This document shows, in pieces, positions 51,742-59,953 of a stretch of DNA of 64,000 bases; the first letter of the stretch is position 1, and the number at the start of each line of letters is the position of its first letter. The notes under the pieces were generated by a model. That model was not told where the DNA came from, ran no database searches, and saw nothing but the letters and a program-made list of their open reading frames with translations. Source of the stretch: Bacillota bacterium (lineage in GTDB: Bacteria; Bacillota; Clostridia; Lachnospirales; Lachnospiraceae); NCBI GenBank assembly GCA_023423045.1, contig JAFAGA010000073.1:62001-126000 (forward strand). The letters run 5' to 3'. The position numbers were made by a program, and so were the translations under genes.

Positions 51742-51943
51742 ATGTTTAAATTGATGATAGAGAAGGATTTTAAAGAGCTGTTTTCCTGGCAATAAAGTTA
51801 AACCAAAATGATAAGTATCAGAGGGAAAGTCATGATATTGTAGTCCTTTAAGGAAATTTTAAAAAGAGTAGAAGGACGTAGCAGTTTTTTGTATTTTTAT
51901 AATTTGTTTGTGACTTGAATGAAGCGAAAGGAATGATAACAAC

Positions 51944-52750
51944 ATGAAGAAAATAGGCTATTATTACTTTGTTTTATTATTTGCTGTTTTGCTGTCGATT
52001 CTTACGGGGTGCTCTACAGATTCGCCTAGTGATATTGATTCGAAGAGAGATGAGAAAAAAGAGGATATAAAACCTTCTGATACAGCTTTATCAGCAGCAG
52101 ATATTTCCCTTCAGAAAATGAAGGACTGGCAGGTCGAGTATGTAAATCAGAACAATCTTATGAATAATAGTATGATAGCACACTATTCTGAGCAGGAGGG
52201 CAGACTTGAGGAATATGGATATAGTCATTCTGAAACACAGGAAGAAGCGGCTCTTTTAGATCGATACCACGAGGTATATGGCTGGTGGTATCTTATGCGC
52301 GAAAACATGGCTGTGTTAGATACACAGGAATACAACGATATGCAATATAGTGTAGTTTTGACAGTAGGTGACGAAGGCTGCAATGGTGTTCATGTTGTCT
52401 CTTATTTAACAGAGGATGGTCAAATTAGTATCAAAGAGAGTGTTAGTGGAGAAATCCCGCTTAGTTCAGGATTTTATCCGAATTTGAAAGTCATGGATGA
52501 TCAAGACGTTTTTTTTGGAATAATTAAAAAGACCCGTTATGATACGGTGAATGATGAGCAGGTTCCATCTGGCTTTGCCAAGATTGATATGACGTTCGCG
52601 GACGGTACTGGTGAAAGCCATTCACTTTCAGATAATGAGCCTGCGATTCTATTATTTTACTCTGAAACGGCAAAACCGGTCTCCTGTCGCCTCTTTGGTA
52701 AGCAAGGAGAAGAGATTGAGAATTACCAACTGGAATCAGAAGTTAGATAA
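51944..52750 (+). CDS. Lipoprotein of unknown function
   Basis: 268 residues. Signal peptide IGYYYFVLLFAVLLSILTGC with lipobox LTGC, then an acidic Ser/Lys/Asp linker and a ~200-residue domain without known motifs (KMKDWQVEYVNQNNLMNNSMIAHYSEQEG near the start, VVLTVGDEGCNGVHVVSYL in the middle). Probably an extracellular anchored protein. It sits between the amidase and the intact blaI-blaR1 pair and shares their A+T-rich composition. GAAAGGAATGA lies upstream of the ATG. Confidence 0.82.
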   Translation: MKKIGYYYFVLLFAVLLSILTGCSTDSPSDIDSKRDEKKEDIKPSDTALSAADISLQKMKDWQVEYVNQNNLMNNSMIAHYSEQEGRLEEYGYSHSETQEEAALLDRYHEVYGWWYLMRENMAVLDTQEYNDMQYSVVLTVGDEGCNGVHVVSYLTEDGQISIKESVSGEIPLSSGFYPNLKVMDDQDVFFGIIKKTRYDTVNDEQVPSGFAKIDMTFADGTGESHSLSDNEPAILLFYSETAKPVSCRLFGKQGEEIENYQLESEVR

Positions 52751-52892
52751 ATATTTTGAAGTAGAGATCTAATTGTAGGATGAAGAAGTTCCAAGCAAAA
52801 AGGCAACTCTTTCTGTGTTGATTTGTAAGGTACAATATTTTAGGGTGTTTAGTCCAATTGATGCAAATCACAATTCAAGTCATAAAAATGGT

Positions 52893-52964
52893 GACTATTA
52901 AAATAGTCATTGACAGATTGCTGCTATTGTGTTAGCGTGTAAGTGAAATAACTACTGCAATAGT
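52893..52964 (+). promoter_or_regulatory. BlaI-type promoter/operator pair (copy 2)
   Basis: Perfect dyad GACTATTAAAATAGTC at 52893-52908, TTGACA at 52910-52915, 17-bp spacer to a weak -10 (TAGCGT, 52933-52938), and a second imperfect dyad ACTACTGCAATAGT at 52951-52964. Two sites bracketing a promoter is the usual layout for BlaI/MecI autorepression. Confidence 0.7.
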
Positions 52965-52978
52965 CGAAGGAGTTTTTT

Positions 52979-53332
52979 ATGAAACTATATGATTCTGAAT
53001 TAAAGGTAATGGAGGTATTGTGGAGAGAAGGTGACTTATATGCGGGTATGCTGGCAAAGATTTTAAAGAAAGAAATCGGCTGGAATCGCAACACTACGTA
53101 TACAGTTATAAAGAAGTGCATTGATAAGGGAGCAATAGAACGATACGGTGATAAATTCATGTGCAAAGCAGTGATCAGTAAAGAAGAAGTTCAAAAGTAT
53201 GAAACAGCTGAATTAATTAACAAAATGTATGGCGGTTCCATAGAGAAATTTTTTGCGTCGTTCCTGAACACTACTCCGCTTTCCAATGATGAAATCGACA
53301 AGCTAAAGCACATGGTTGAACATTTAAAGTGA
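52979..53332 (+). CDS. BlaI/MecI-family transcriptional repressor
   Basis: 117 residues; AAGGAG before the ATG. Winged-helix N-terminus (LYDSELKVMEVLWREGDLYAGML, IGWNRNTTYTVIKKCIDKGAIERYGDKFMCKAVIS) and a C-terminal helical dimerisation region (YETAELINKMYGGSIEKFFASFL). The family represses its own operon until cleaved by the partner BlaR1 protease. The partner follows 10 bp downstream. Confidence 0.93.
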   Translation: MKLYDSELKVMEVLWREGDLYAGMLAKILKKEIGWNRNTTYTVIKKCIDKGAIERYGDKFMCKAVISKEEVQKYETAELINKMYGGSIEKFFASFLNTTPLSNDEIDKLKHMVEHLK

Positions 53333-53342
53333 GGTGACAAGC

Positions 53343-54653
53343 ATGGGGTTCATCGACATGTCGCTGTCTGCAGGTATTATAATATTTTTTATTTTCGTTC
53401 TGCGGATTTCAGATATCCGTACTATCCCAAAGGCAACTTATCCTTTGCTATGGAAGGTTACCATAGTACGGATGCTGATACCCTTCGAAATTCCGGTAAA
53501 AATTGATTTGTTAAACGAGCTGGACAAAAGGTTTATCAAAGATAAATCTGTTACTGGCATGCAGGAAGGAACCATCGGTCTAAAATATGGCATGGATACA
53601 GCTATGACAGACGATAAGTTATTCGATGCTTCATGGTTATTAATGATGCTCTGGATCATCGGAATGATATCTATTCTGGCAATCCATATCTTAAAATATG
53701 TCCGGATTGTCCGACTGATGAGTGAGGCTGTTCCCACCGGAGATGAGGTCGCCCATGCAAAAGGCAGAATAGCCCGTTGGATACCGAAACGACATATTAG
53801 AATATTATCCACGGACAGGATAACATCACCTCTCACGGCAGGTGTTTTCCGTCCTAAGATTATACTTCCTCAAAATGTGAGTTATGATAATGATAGTGAA
53901 TTGGACTATATTTTAATTCATGAAATAGTTCATATTGTCAGAAAGGATAACCTATGGAAAATCATTGCACTCATTGCGGCAGCAGTACATTGGTTTAATC
54001 CGTTGGCCTGGCTGATGTATTACTTTTTGCAGCGTGACATGGAGGTGGCTTGCGATGAAAAGGTGATTTCTCTCATTGGCGGCACGAAGAAAGCAGAGTA
54101 CGCTTTGACTTTAATACGGCTTGCAGAGAAGCAAAGCGAAATAGTCCCGCTTTATAGCAGCTTCGGTAAAAATTTGGTTGAAGAAAGGATTGTGTATATC
54201 ATGAAACATAAAAAAATAACATGCCTGGGAGTTGCGCTGTCGTTGATTCTAATCCTTCTGACAGGTACGACATTCCTAACCTATGCAAAGGAAAGATCAG
54301 ACTATAACCCACTGTACGATCCTTCTGTGAATAAAATGCTTTATATCTCTGAAGTACGTGAAAAGAATGAGAAGGCTATCGGATATTTCCCTGTTAACGA
54401 GAACGGTTATACTTATGGACCTGATTTATATGAAAGTATAACCGCAGATTTAGTGTCTGTAAATACGGAAGATACGGAAGGGGGTGTCAGAGGTTATTGC
54501 TATGAAAGAGATTTAGTCGGCCCATCCCACACTACCATAGAAGAGGCATTTGCATTTATGAAAAAATGGAAGGATGGGAGGGAGGTATTGGTTTATGAGA
54601 GTGATGGAGAGACCATCCTGGGAATTTTCAGACTGTCCACGGTTATGAGATAG
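53343..54653 (+). CDS. BlaR1-like M56 membrane metalloprotease with non-penicillin-binding sensor domain
   Basis: 436 residues from the ATG at 53343 (GAGGTG 6 nt upstream); a GTG at 53334 is less likely. Membrane helices at the N-terminus (SAGIIIFFIFVLRI), near 100 (LLMMLWIIGMISILAIHIL), around 200-235 and at ~300 (CLGVALSLILILLTGTTFL). The zinc site is HEIVH with the following Glu in RDMEVACDEKVI, as in M56 proteases. Outside the last helix are only ~130 residues, with no SxxK penicillin-binding motifs, so beta-lactam is not the signal. That outer domain is similar to the C-terminal part of the next gene's product (GY-Y--DL, EEA, YESDGET, TV-R). Confidence 0.9.
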   Translation: MGFIDMSLSAGIIIFFIFVLRISDIRTIPKATYPLLWKVTIVRMLIPFEIPVKIDLLNELDKRFIKDKSVTGMQEGTIGLKYGMDTAMTDDKLFDASWLLMMLWIIGMISILAIHILKYVRIVRLMSEAVPTGDEVAHAKGRIARWIPKRHIRILSTDRITSPLTAGVFRPKIILPQNVSYDNDSELDYILIHEIVHIVRKDNLWKIIALIAAAVHWFNPLAWLMYYFLQRDMEVACDEKVISLIGGTKKAEYALTLIRLAEKQSEIVPLYSSFGKNLVEERIVYIMKHKKITCLGVALSLILILLTGTTFLTYAKERSDYNPLYDPSVNKMLYISEVREKNEKAIGYFPVNENGYTYGPDLYESITADLVSVNTEDTEGGVRGYCYERDLVGPSHTTIEEAFAFMKKWKDGREVLVYESDGETILGIFRLSTVMR

Positions 54654-54696
54654 ACGCTATACTTTATAAAAATATTTAGCACAAAGAGGAGCTATT

Positions 54697-55460
54697 ATGA
54701 AAGGGAAAATAAAAAAAATATTCTGTGCCATATTGAGCATGCTAATTTTATTAAGTAATGTATCAATATCGTATGCTAGTGAGGCGTATTCTCCATACAA
54801 AACATTTCCAACAACAAATGGATATACGTATAAGGGCGTGCTTCAGTAAATACTGACGGAACGGCTGCATGGTCTTTTACTGACTTAAATACAGCTGATT
54901 GGAGTAATGCACCTGCTGGATATATGGGTGCAAGAGCAAGAGTATTTGATTCAAGTGGCAATGTCAAAAAATCGAGTGCGATGCTTTATAGTAGCGAAGC
55001 AAGCAGTTTTGTGAGTATTGGAACAGGAAGATATAGTGTACAGGGAGGCACTTTCTATGGAAAGGGAGAAGTGCATTTATATAATGGAGATGGATATACT
55101 CCGTATGACACATATCAGTCTCCAAACCAAAATAATTCGTCAAGTTCTATGCTAGTGCAGATTGATAAATTACCCGATTATCAGATAAATGACAAAGGTC
55201 AAGTATATGGATCGGCAATGTTAGCCTTAACGAAGGGATACGAACCGGATTTAATATCAGCGATAGGCTTAGATGGAACAAAAGGCTATGTATATTCCAC
55301 CGATTTAAATGGAGAGGTACCAAGTACTCCGGAAGAAGCGATAAAATTAACGGCACAAAGAGTAAATAACTGGGAGATTCCATTATATGAAAGTGATGGA
55401 GAGACTGTGATAGGAAGCTTCAAAATAGAAACTGTGCTGAGAGATATTATTCCTGAGTAA
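54697..55460 (+). pseudogene. Secreted protein gene with a single-base frameshift
   Basis: The ATG at 54697 (AGAGGAG upstream) opens a frame with signal peptide FCAILSMLILLSNVSISYA that stops at 54847 after 50 codons. Another frame continues at once with ASVNTDGTAAWSFTDLNTADW and runs to 55460. Adding one base near 54840 (GTGCT to GTGGCT) would join them into one 254-residue protein (TYKGVASVNTDG). The C-terminal ~100 residues resemble the outer domain of the BlaR1-like protein just upstream. Either a recent inactivation, a phase-variable site or a sequencing error. The distal part alone could start at ATG 54924 but would lack a signal peptide. Confidence 0.75.
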
Positions 55461-55496
55461 TTAAGTATATATTTGAGCAATTGAGATTAGAGTGTG

Positions 55497-55547
55497 CAAG
55501 ATTAGTGGAATCTGAGATATTATAAGATACCATTAATCTTGCTTTTA
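55497..55547 (+). terminator. Intrinsic terminator
   Basis: GCAAGATTAGTGG pairs with CCATTAATCTTGC (one mismatch), followed by TTTT. Ends the blaI-blaR1 operon. The rest of the gap to 55915 holds no gene that I can support. Confidence 0.78.
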
Positions 55548-55915
55548 AATTTTGCGGACTAATGGCTGGCTATCAGGATAGTCATTTACAGCCATTATAT
55601 ACAAATCCAGTGCTTATAACATACCATATCGAAAGACGAGCTTTGAGTATTTCCCTACTTCTCTGTGATTTACAATTGTGAATATAGCACCCGCAGTACT
55701 CTGACAGGAGGAGGTCGATGGGAAGTAAAAAATGAACTGAAAATGCACATTTTTCATAAGATTGGCCAACTATGGTTATATGATGTGGATAACAGAACGA
55801 GAAATCATCACAAATAAATAAAAATGTGGATAAAGTGCTGAAAAATATTATTGACATAGAAATGGATTGGTTCAAAATAATTTACTCCTCACTGCTGTTC
55901 TTAATGCAAATCCCT

Positions 55916-55945
55916 TGACAATCCGCTTTCCTATATATTAAGATA
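55916..55945 (+). promoter_or_regulatory. Promoter of release factor 3 gene
   Basis: TTGACA and TAAGAT with an 18-bp spacer, about 75 bp before the start codon. Confidence 0.5.
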
Positions 55946-56019
55946 AATTGGTTTGTTCATTTAGGATTATGAAAACTCTGGTGTAAAGACACCGGATGGA
56001 TCAGTTTGGAGGATTTACA

Positions 56020-57606
56020 TTGGGTAATTATACCGAAGAAATAAAGAAAAGAAGGACTTTTGCAATTATATCCCACCCCGACGCGGGTAAGACAACGCTG
56101 ACGGAGAAGCTGCTGCTGTACGGAGGAGCGATTAATCTTGCCGGCTCCGTGAAGGGAAAGAAAACGGACAGGCATGCGGTATCCGACTGGATGGAGATCG
56201 AGAAGCAGCGTGGTATCTCTGTTACTTCCTCTGTAATGCAATTTAATTATGATGGCTATTGCATCAATATATTGGATACACCGGGACATCAGGATTTCTC
56301 CGAGGACACCTACCGTACCTTGATGGCGGCGGATTCTGCGGTCATGGTGATCGACGCCTCCAAGGGTGTAGAGGCCCAGACCAAGAAGCTTTTTAAGGTA
56401 TGCGTGATGAGGGGGATACCGATCTTTACCTTCATCAATAAATTGGACCGTGAGGCCAGGAATACCTTCGAATTGCTGGACGAAATCGAAAGCGTTCTCG
56501 GAATTCGCACCTGTCCCGTCAATTGGCCCATCGGCTCCGGCAAAAATTTCAAGGGAGTTTACGACCGGGAAAAGAAGCATATCACCCGCTTTTATGCTTC
56601 CCATAACGGCATGAAAGAAGTTGAGACAGTGGAAGCGGAATTGGGCGATCCTGGGCTGGATGAGCTGATTGGCAGAGAGAATCATAACATCTTGTCGGAA
56701 GAAATTGAATTAATCGATGGAGCCAGCGACGAATTCGACATTAACCAGGTGCTGAGCGGCAAGCTGACACCGGTATTCTTTGGTTCGGCTCTTACGAACT
56801 TTGGAGTAGAGTTCTTTTTGAAGAAGTATCTTTCCATGACAACCTCTCCCCTGCCGAGACATTCTTCCGAGGGAGAGATCGATCCCCTGGAGAATGAGTT
56901 CTCTGCTTTTGTTTTCAAGATACAGGCAAATATGAACAAGGCTCACCGGGATCGTATTGCCTTCATGAGAATTTGCTCCGGCAAGTTCAGTGCGGGTATG
57001 GAAGTGAATCATATCCAGGGCAATAAAAAGCTCCGCCTATCCCAGCCCCAGCAGCTGATGGCAAGCGAGAGAACTATTATTGAGGAGGCCTATGCCGGGG
57101 ATATTATCGGAGTTTTCGATCCTGGTATTTTCTCCATCGGGGATACCTTGTGCACTCCGGACCGCAAGTTTGCCTATGAGGGGATCCCTACCTTCTCGCC
57201 GGAGCATTTTGCTAAGGTGCGGCAGGTGGATACGATGAAGAGAAAGCAATTCCTGAAAGGAATATCCCAGATTGCGCAGGAGGGCGCCATCCAGATTTTC
57301 CAGGAATTTAATACCGGAATGGAGGAGATTATCGTCGGAGTGGTGGGAACACTGCAATTTGACGTTCTCAAATTCCGTCTGGAATCCGAATACGGAGTGG
57401 AGATTCGAATGGAAACTCTTCCCTATGAGTATATACGTTGGGTAACCAACAAGAATATCGATGTCAGCAAGCTGAGCGTATCCTCGGACACGAAGCGGGT
57501 GAAGGATCTGAAGGGAAATCCTCTGCTGCTCTTTGTCCATAACTGGAGCATCCAGACGGCACTTGACCGTAACAAGGGACTGGAGCTGTCTGAATTCGGA
57601 AGGTAA
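56020..57606 (+). CDS. prfC: Peptide chain release factor 3
   Basis: 528 residues from the TTG at 56020. That start has GGAGG 7 nt upstream and gives the family N-terminus (TEEIKKRRTFAIISHPDAGKTTLTEKLL); the ATG at 55996 lacks a site, and E. coli RF3 is also about 529 residues. G1 HPDAGKTT, G2 region EKQRGISVTSSV, G3 DTPGHQDFSEDT and G4 NKLD are intact, so it is a complete GTPase. RF3 releases RF1/RF2 from the ribosome after termination. The Smr gene follows 5 bp downstream. Confidence 0.95.
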   Translation: MGNYTEEIKKRRTFAIISHPDAGKTTLTEKLLLYGGAINLAGSVKGKKTDRHAVSDWMEIEKQRGISVTSSVMQFNYDGYCINILDTPGHQDFSEDTYRTLMAADSAVMVIDASKGVEAQTKKLFKVCVMRGIPIFTFINKLDREARNTFELLDEIESVLGIRTCPVNWPIGSGKNFKGVYDREKKHITRFYASHNGMKEVETVEAELGDPGLDELIGRENHNILSEEIELIDGASDEFDINQVLSGKLTPVFFGSALTNFGVEFFLKKYLSMTTSPLPRHSSEGEIDPLENEFSAFVFKIQANMNKAHRDRIAFMRICSGKFSAGMEVNHIQGNKKLRLSQPQQLMASERTIIEEAYAGDIIGVFDPGIFSIGDTLCTPDRKFAYEGIPTFSPEHFAKVRQVDTMKRKQFLKGISQIAQEGAIQIFQEFNTGMEEIIVGVVGTLQFDVLKFRLESEYGVEIRMETLPYEYIRWVTNKNIDVSKLSVSSDTKRVKDLKGNPLLLFVHNWSIQTALDRNKGLELSEFGR

Positions 57607-57611
57607 CCGCT

Positions 57612-57857
57612 ATGAATCAGGGAATTCTTGAACTGGATATCCATGGAATGACGAGATACCAGGCGAAAATATATCTTGATAGTCAGCTGAAGAAAGTAAA
57701 AAGAGATGTATACCGCATCCGGGTCATTCATGGCTATCAGGGAGGAACCGGATTGCGGGAAATGGTCCGGACAGAATACAGGAAGCATCCCAAGGTGATA
57801 CGGGTGGAGCTTGGGATGAATCAGGGAAGCACGGATTTAATACTGCGGGAGCTGTAA
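57612..57857 (+). CDS. Small Smr-domain protein
   Basis: 81 residues made of a single Smr domain: LELDIHGMTRYQAKIYLDSQL at the N-terminus and IRVIHGYQGGTGLREMVRTEYRKHP in the middle, where the loop HGxGxGxLR of the family appears as HGYQGGTGLR. Smr domains are nucleases acting on RNA or DNA; recent family work links them to collided ribosomes, which would fit the tight coupling with release factor 3. That functional link is inference. Confidence 0.9.
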   Translation: MNQGILELDIHGMTRYQAKIYLDSQLKKVKRDVYRIRVIHGYQGGTGLREMVRTEYRKHPKVIRVELGMNQGSTDLILREL

Positions 57858-58021
57858 TAAGAAAGCCGGAAAAGCTGTGTAGGGCATACGACTTTGTACG
57901 ATGGATTGCCTGTTAAAAGATTTAATAGGACATTTTTCTGCTGGTAACTGCTAACAGGAGAAGGTATAATGTCGATAGATGTTATATAGTCAATAGCTTG
58001 TTGATATAAGGCGGTGAAATA

Positions 58022-59212
58022 ATGCAGTCCAATGATTATTACAAAATTCTTCAGGTTCATTACCAGGCCGAGCCGGAGATAATCGAAAGCGCCTATAAGC
58101 GTCTGGCGCGCAAATATCATCCTGATGTAAGGCCGGACAGCTGTAACGATGGCAGAATGCAGCTAATTAACGAGGCATATGCCATTCTGAGCGACCCTGG
58201 AAAGCGTAAGGAATATAACCGGATTTGGGAGAACAGGAATATCCGCCCCGCACCCCGGGAGAATACCAGGACTTCTTCCCCTCCCGATGCAAAGGAAACC
58301 GGTCCGAAGCAGGAGAGGCAGCAGGATATGAGGTTTCTGGCGGCCAGGGCGCTGCTGGAGGAGTATTTCCGTCATATCATAAAGAATGATTATTCCCAAT
58401 GTTATGATTTGGTTTCCGAGCTGGATAAACGCAATATTCCCAAAGAGGATTTTATTCATTGGCAGACTGCGGTATCCAGAGTATATACGATGAAAGAATT
58501 TAGATGTGATATTTACGGCGTTTATAAGAATAAGCTGATTCAGGGGCGGATGTTCGATGATGTTCTGGAATTCAGTGTGAATACCGTGGAATATAATATT
58601 GTGATGGACATGGTTCAAAAGGACAGCTTTACCAAGGTGATTGTGTTGGAGAATGGACGGTGGAGGGTATTCCTCGGCTATGAGAAGCTGGAGCCGATCA
58701 TTAATAAGTTCAATGATTTAAGAGGGCTGCTCAATGCAAAAAGTGTCCTGAACGAGCTGATGGAGAATCATAGCAGAATAGATAATAGTACTGGTCTGAT
58801 GAACCAGAGAGGGCTGCTGGAGAATATTGAGCGGGAGATCATACGGTATGACCGTTACGGGAATACCTTTTCTTTGATTCTGTGCGAAATAGCAATGACT
58901 AAGCTGATGACCGCCCAGGAGGAGCAGGAGATGGTCAACCAGTTGGTCAAATCCACAGGCGAGCTGTTGATCAAACATCTGCGCAAGCTGGACCTTGTGG
59001 GAAGGTGGGACACGCAGCACCTGTTAATTGTATTGCCTGAGACCGGACTGCTGCCTGCGATTAAGGTCACCCATAAGATCCAGAAACGTCTTAGGGATAA
59101 TCCGGCTTTGATTGCGGGGAAAGCCTGTAAACCGTTGATGGATTTTGGTGTGACGGAGTATTATTCTTCCTTGGAGGAGACGTTGGACCGCATCTACAAT
59201 CAGGTCATGTAA
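58022..59212 (+). CDS. J-domain protein fused to a degenerate GGDEF domain
   Basis: 396 residues. Residues ~5-68 form a J-domain with the HPD motif at 33-35 (DYYKILQVHYQAEPEIIESAYKRLARKYHPDV), which would stimulate a DnaK partner. A charged linker and a ~120-residue middle domain of unknown type follow. Residues ~245-396 resemble a GGDEF domain (DNSTGLMNQRGLLENIEREIIRYDRYGNTFSLILCEI) but the GGDEF signature reads RWDTQHLLIVLPET, so diguanylate cyclase activity is lost. No Gly/Phe or zinc-finger region, hence not a classical DnaJ. Preceded by AAGGCGGTGAAATA. A chaperone-linked nucleotide sensor is possible. Confidence 0.85.
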   Translation: MQSNDYYKILQVHYQAEPEIIESAYKRLARKYHPDVRPDSCNDGRMQLINEAYAILSDPGKRKEYNRIWENRNIRPAPRENTRTSSPPDAKETGPKQERQQDMRFLAARALLEEYFRHIIKNDYSQCYDLVSELDKRNIPKEDFIHWQTAVSRVYTMKEFRCDIYGVYKNKLIQGRMFDDVLEFSVNTVEYNIVMDMVQKDSFTKVIVLENGRWRVFLGYEKLEPIINKFNDLRGLLNAKSVLNELMENHSRIDNSTGLMNQRGLLENIEREIIRYDRYGNTFSLILCEIAMTKLMTAQEEQEMVNQLVKSTGELLIKHLRKLDLVGRWDTQHLLIVLPETGLLPAIKVTHKIQKRLRDNPALIAGKACKPLMDFGVTEYYSSLEETLDRIYNQVM

Positions 59213-59227
59213 ATGGAAAAACAGATT

Positions 59228-59953
59228 TTATTTATTTAAGCTGGCGGAAGATAGATAAGCAACCAAAATGTAACGTTGGGGAGCGGAACCGATATACTCG
59301 AAGGGGTAGCAGGTACTGACTGTTAAGGTTGCCTTTGGTTTTGGGACAATCACGGTTCGGTCCTCCTTATCCACAATCCTCACCTTTTTTACCACATACT
59401 CGAATTCGCCCATCTCTGTTCTGACGATGAGAGAATCACCTTCGCCTATCTCACCAAGCCTGCGAAATACCGTATCCCGGTGTCCCGCAAGCACACAATT
59501 ATCCTTCTCTCCCGGAAGCACGCTTCCGGCATAATGGCCGACGCCAAGATCCAATTCCTCATCACTGGTTCCTTCATAAAGAGGAAGAATGGTATCCAGC
59601 TTAGGGATGGACAGCTCGCCGAATCGCTCGCCTGCTTCCGGACGTTCTTCGTAGATGATGGGTTCGTCGGATTCCAACGAAGTAGAAGCAATCTCATCCC
59701 CCAGAACAGAAGTACCGGTACTTGCGGGCAGCTTCCCCGGTTCTGAACTCATATCTAAATTCAGCTCCTGGGAAACTTTTTCCCTGGCCTTTCCTGTAGT
59801 ATAAATCCAACCGGCAAAATAGCCGCGTGAATAATGATAGAGATTGAAAACAGCCAACCATATTCCGGCTGCTGCCGCTGTGACGGCTATCATCCGGGAG
59901 AGCCGGCGCATTTTTTGCTTTTGCAATTTATTTTGCGGATTCTTTCTTATCAT
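59228..59953 (-). CDS. Class D sortase
   Basis: 241 residues. One N-terminal membrane anchor (MIAVTAAAAGIWLAVFNLY), a linker to ~110, then the sortase beta-barrel: FGELSIPKLDTILPLYEG, catalytic His158 in VLAGHRDT, Cys215 in TVSTCYPF and Arg227 in APQRYIL. The Cys context and anchor place it in class D. Its start lies inside the end of the surface-protein gene (26-bp overlap, AGGA site), so the enzyme and its likely only substrate are translationally coupled. Confidence 0.92.
   Translation of the reverse strand: MIRKNPQNKLQKQKMRRLSRMIAVTAAAAGIWLAVFNLYHYSRGYFAGWIYTTGKAREKVSQELNLDMSSEPGKLPASTGTSVLGDEIASTSLESDEPIIYEERPEAGERFGELSIPKLDTILPLYEGTSDEELDLGVGHYAGSVLPGEKDNCVLAGHRDTVFRRLGEIGEGDSLIVRTEMGEFEYVVKKVRIVDKEDRTVIVPKPKATLTVSTCYPFEYIGSAPQRYILVAYLSSASLNK

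Noticed and set aside
53343..54653. Call as a beta-lactam resistance sensor (BlaR1 proper)
   Set aside because: The penicillin-binding sensor domain is absent and no beta-lactamase or mecA-like gene is near, so only the protease family is claimed.
58022..59212. Call as DnaJ chaperone or active diguanylate cyclase
   Set aside because: No Gly/Phe or zinc-finger region for DnaJ, and the GGDEF signature is replaced, so neither full function is supported.
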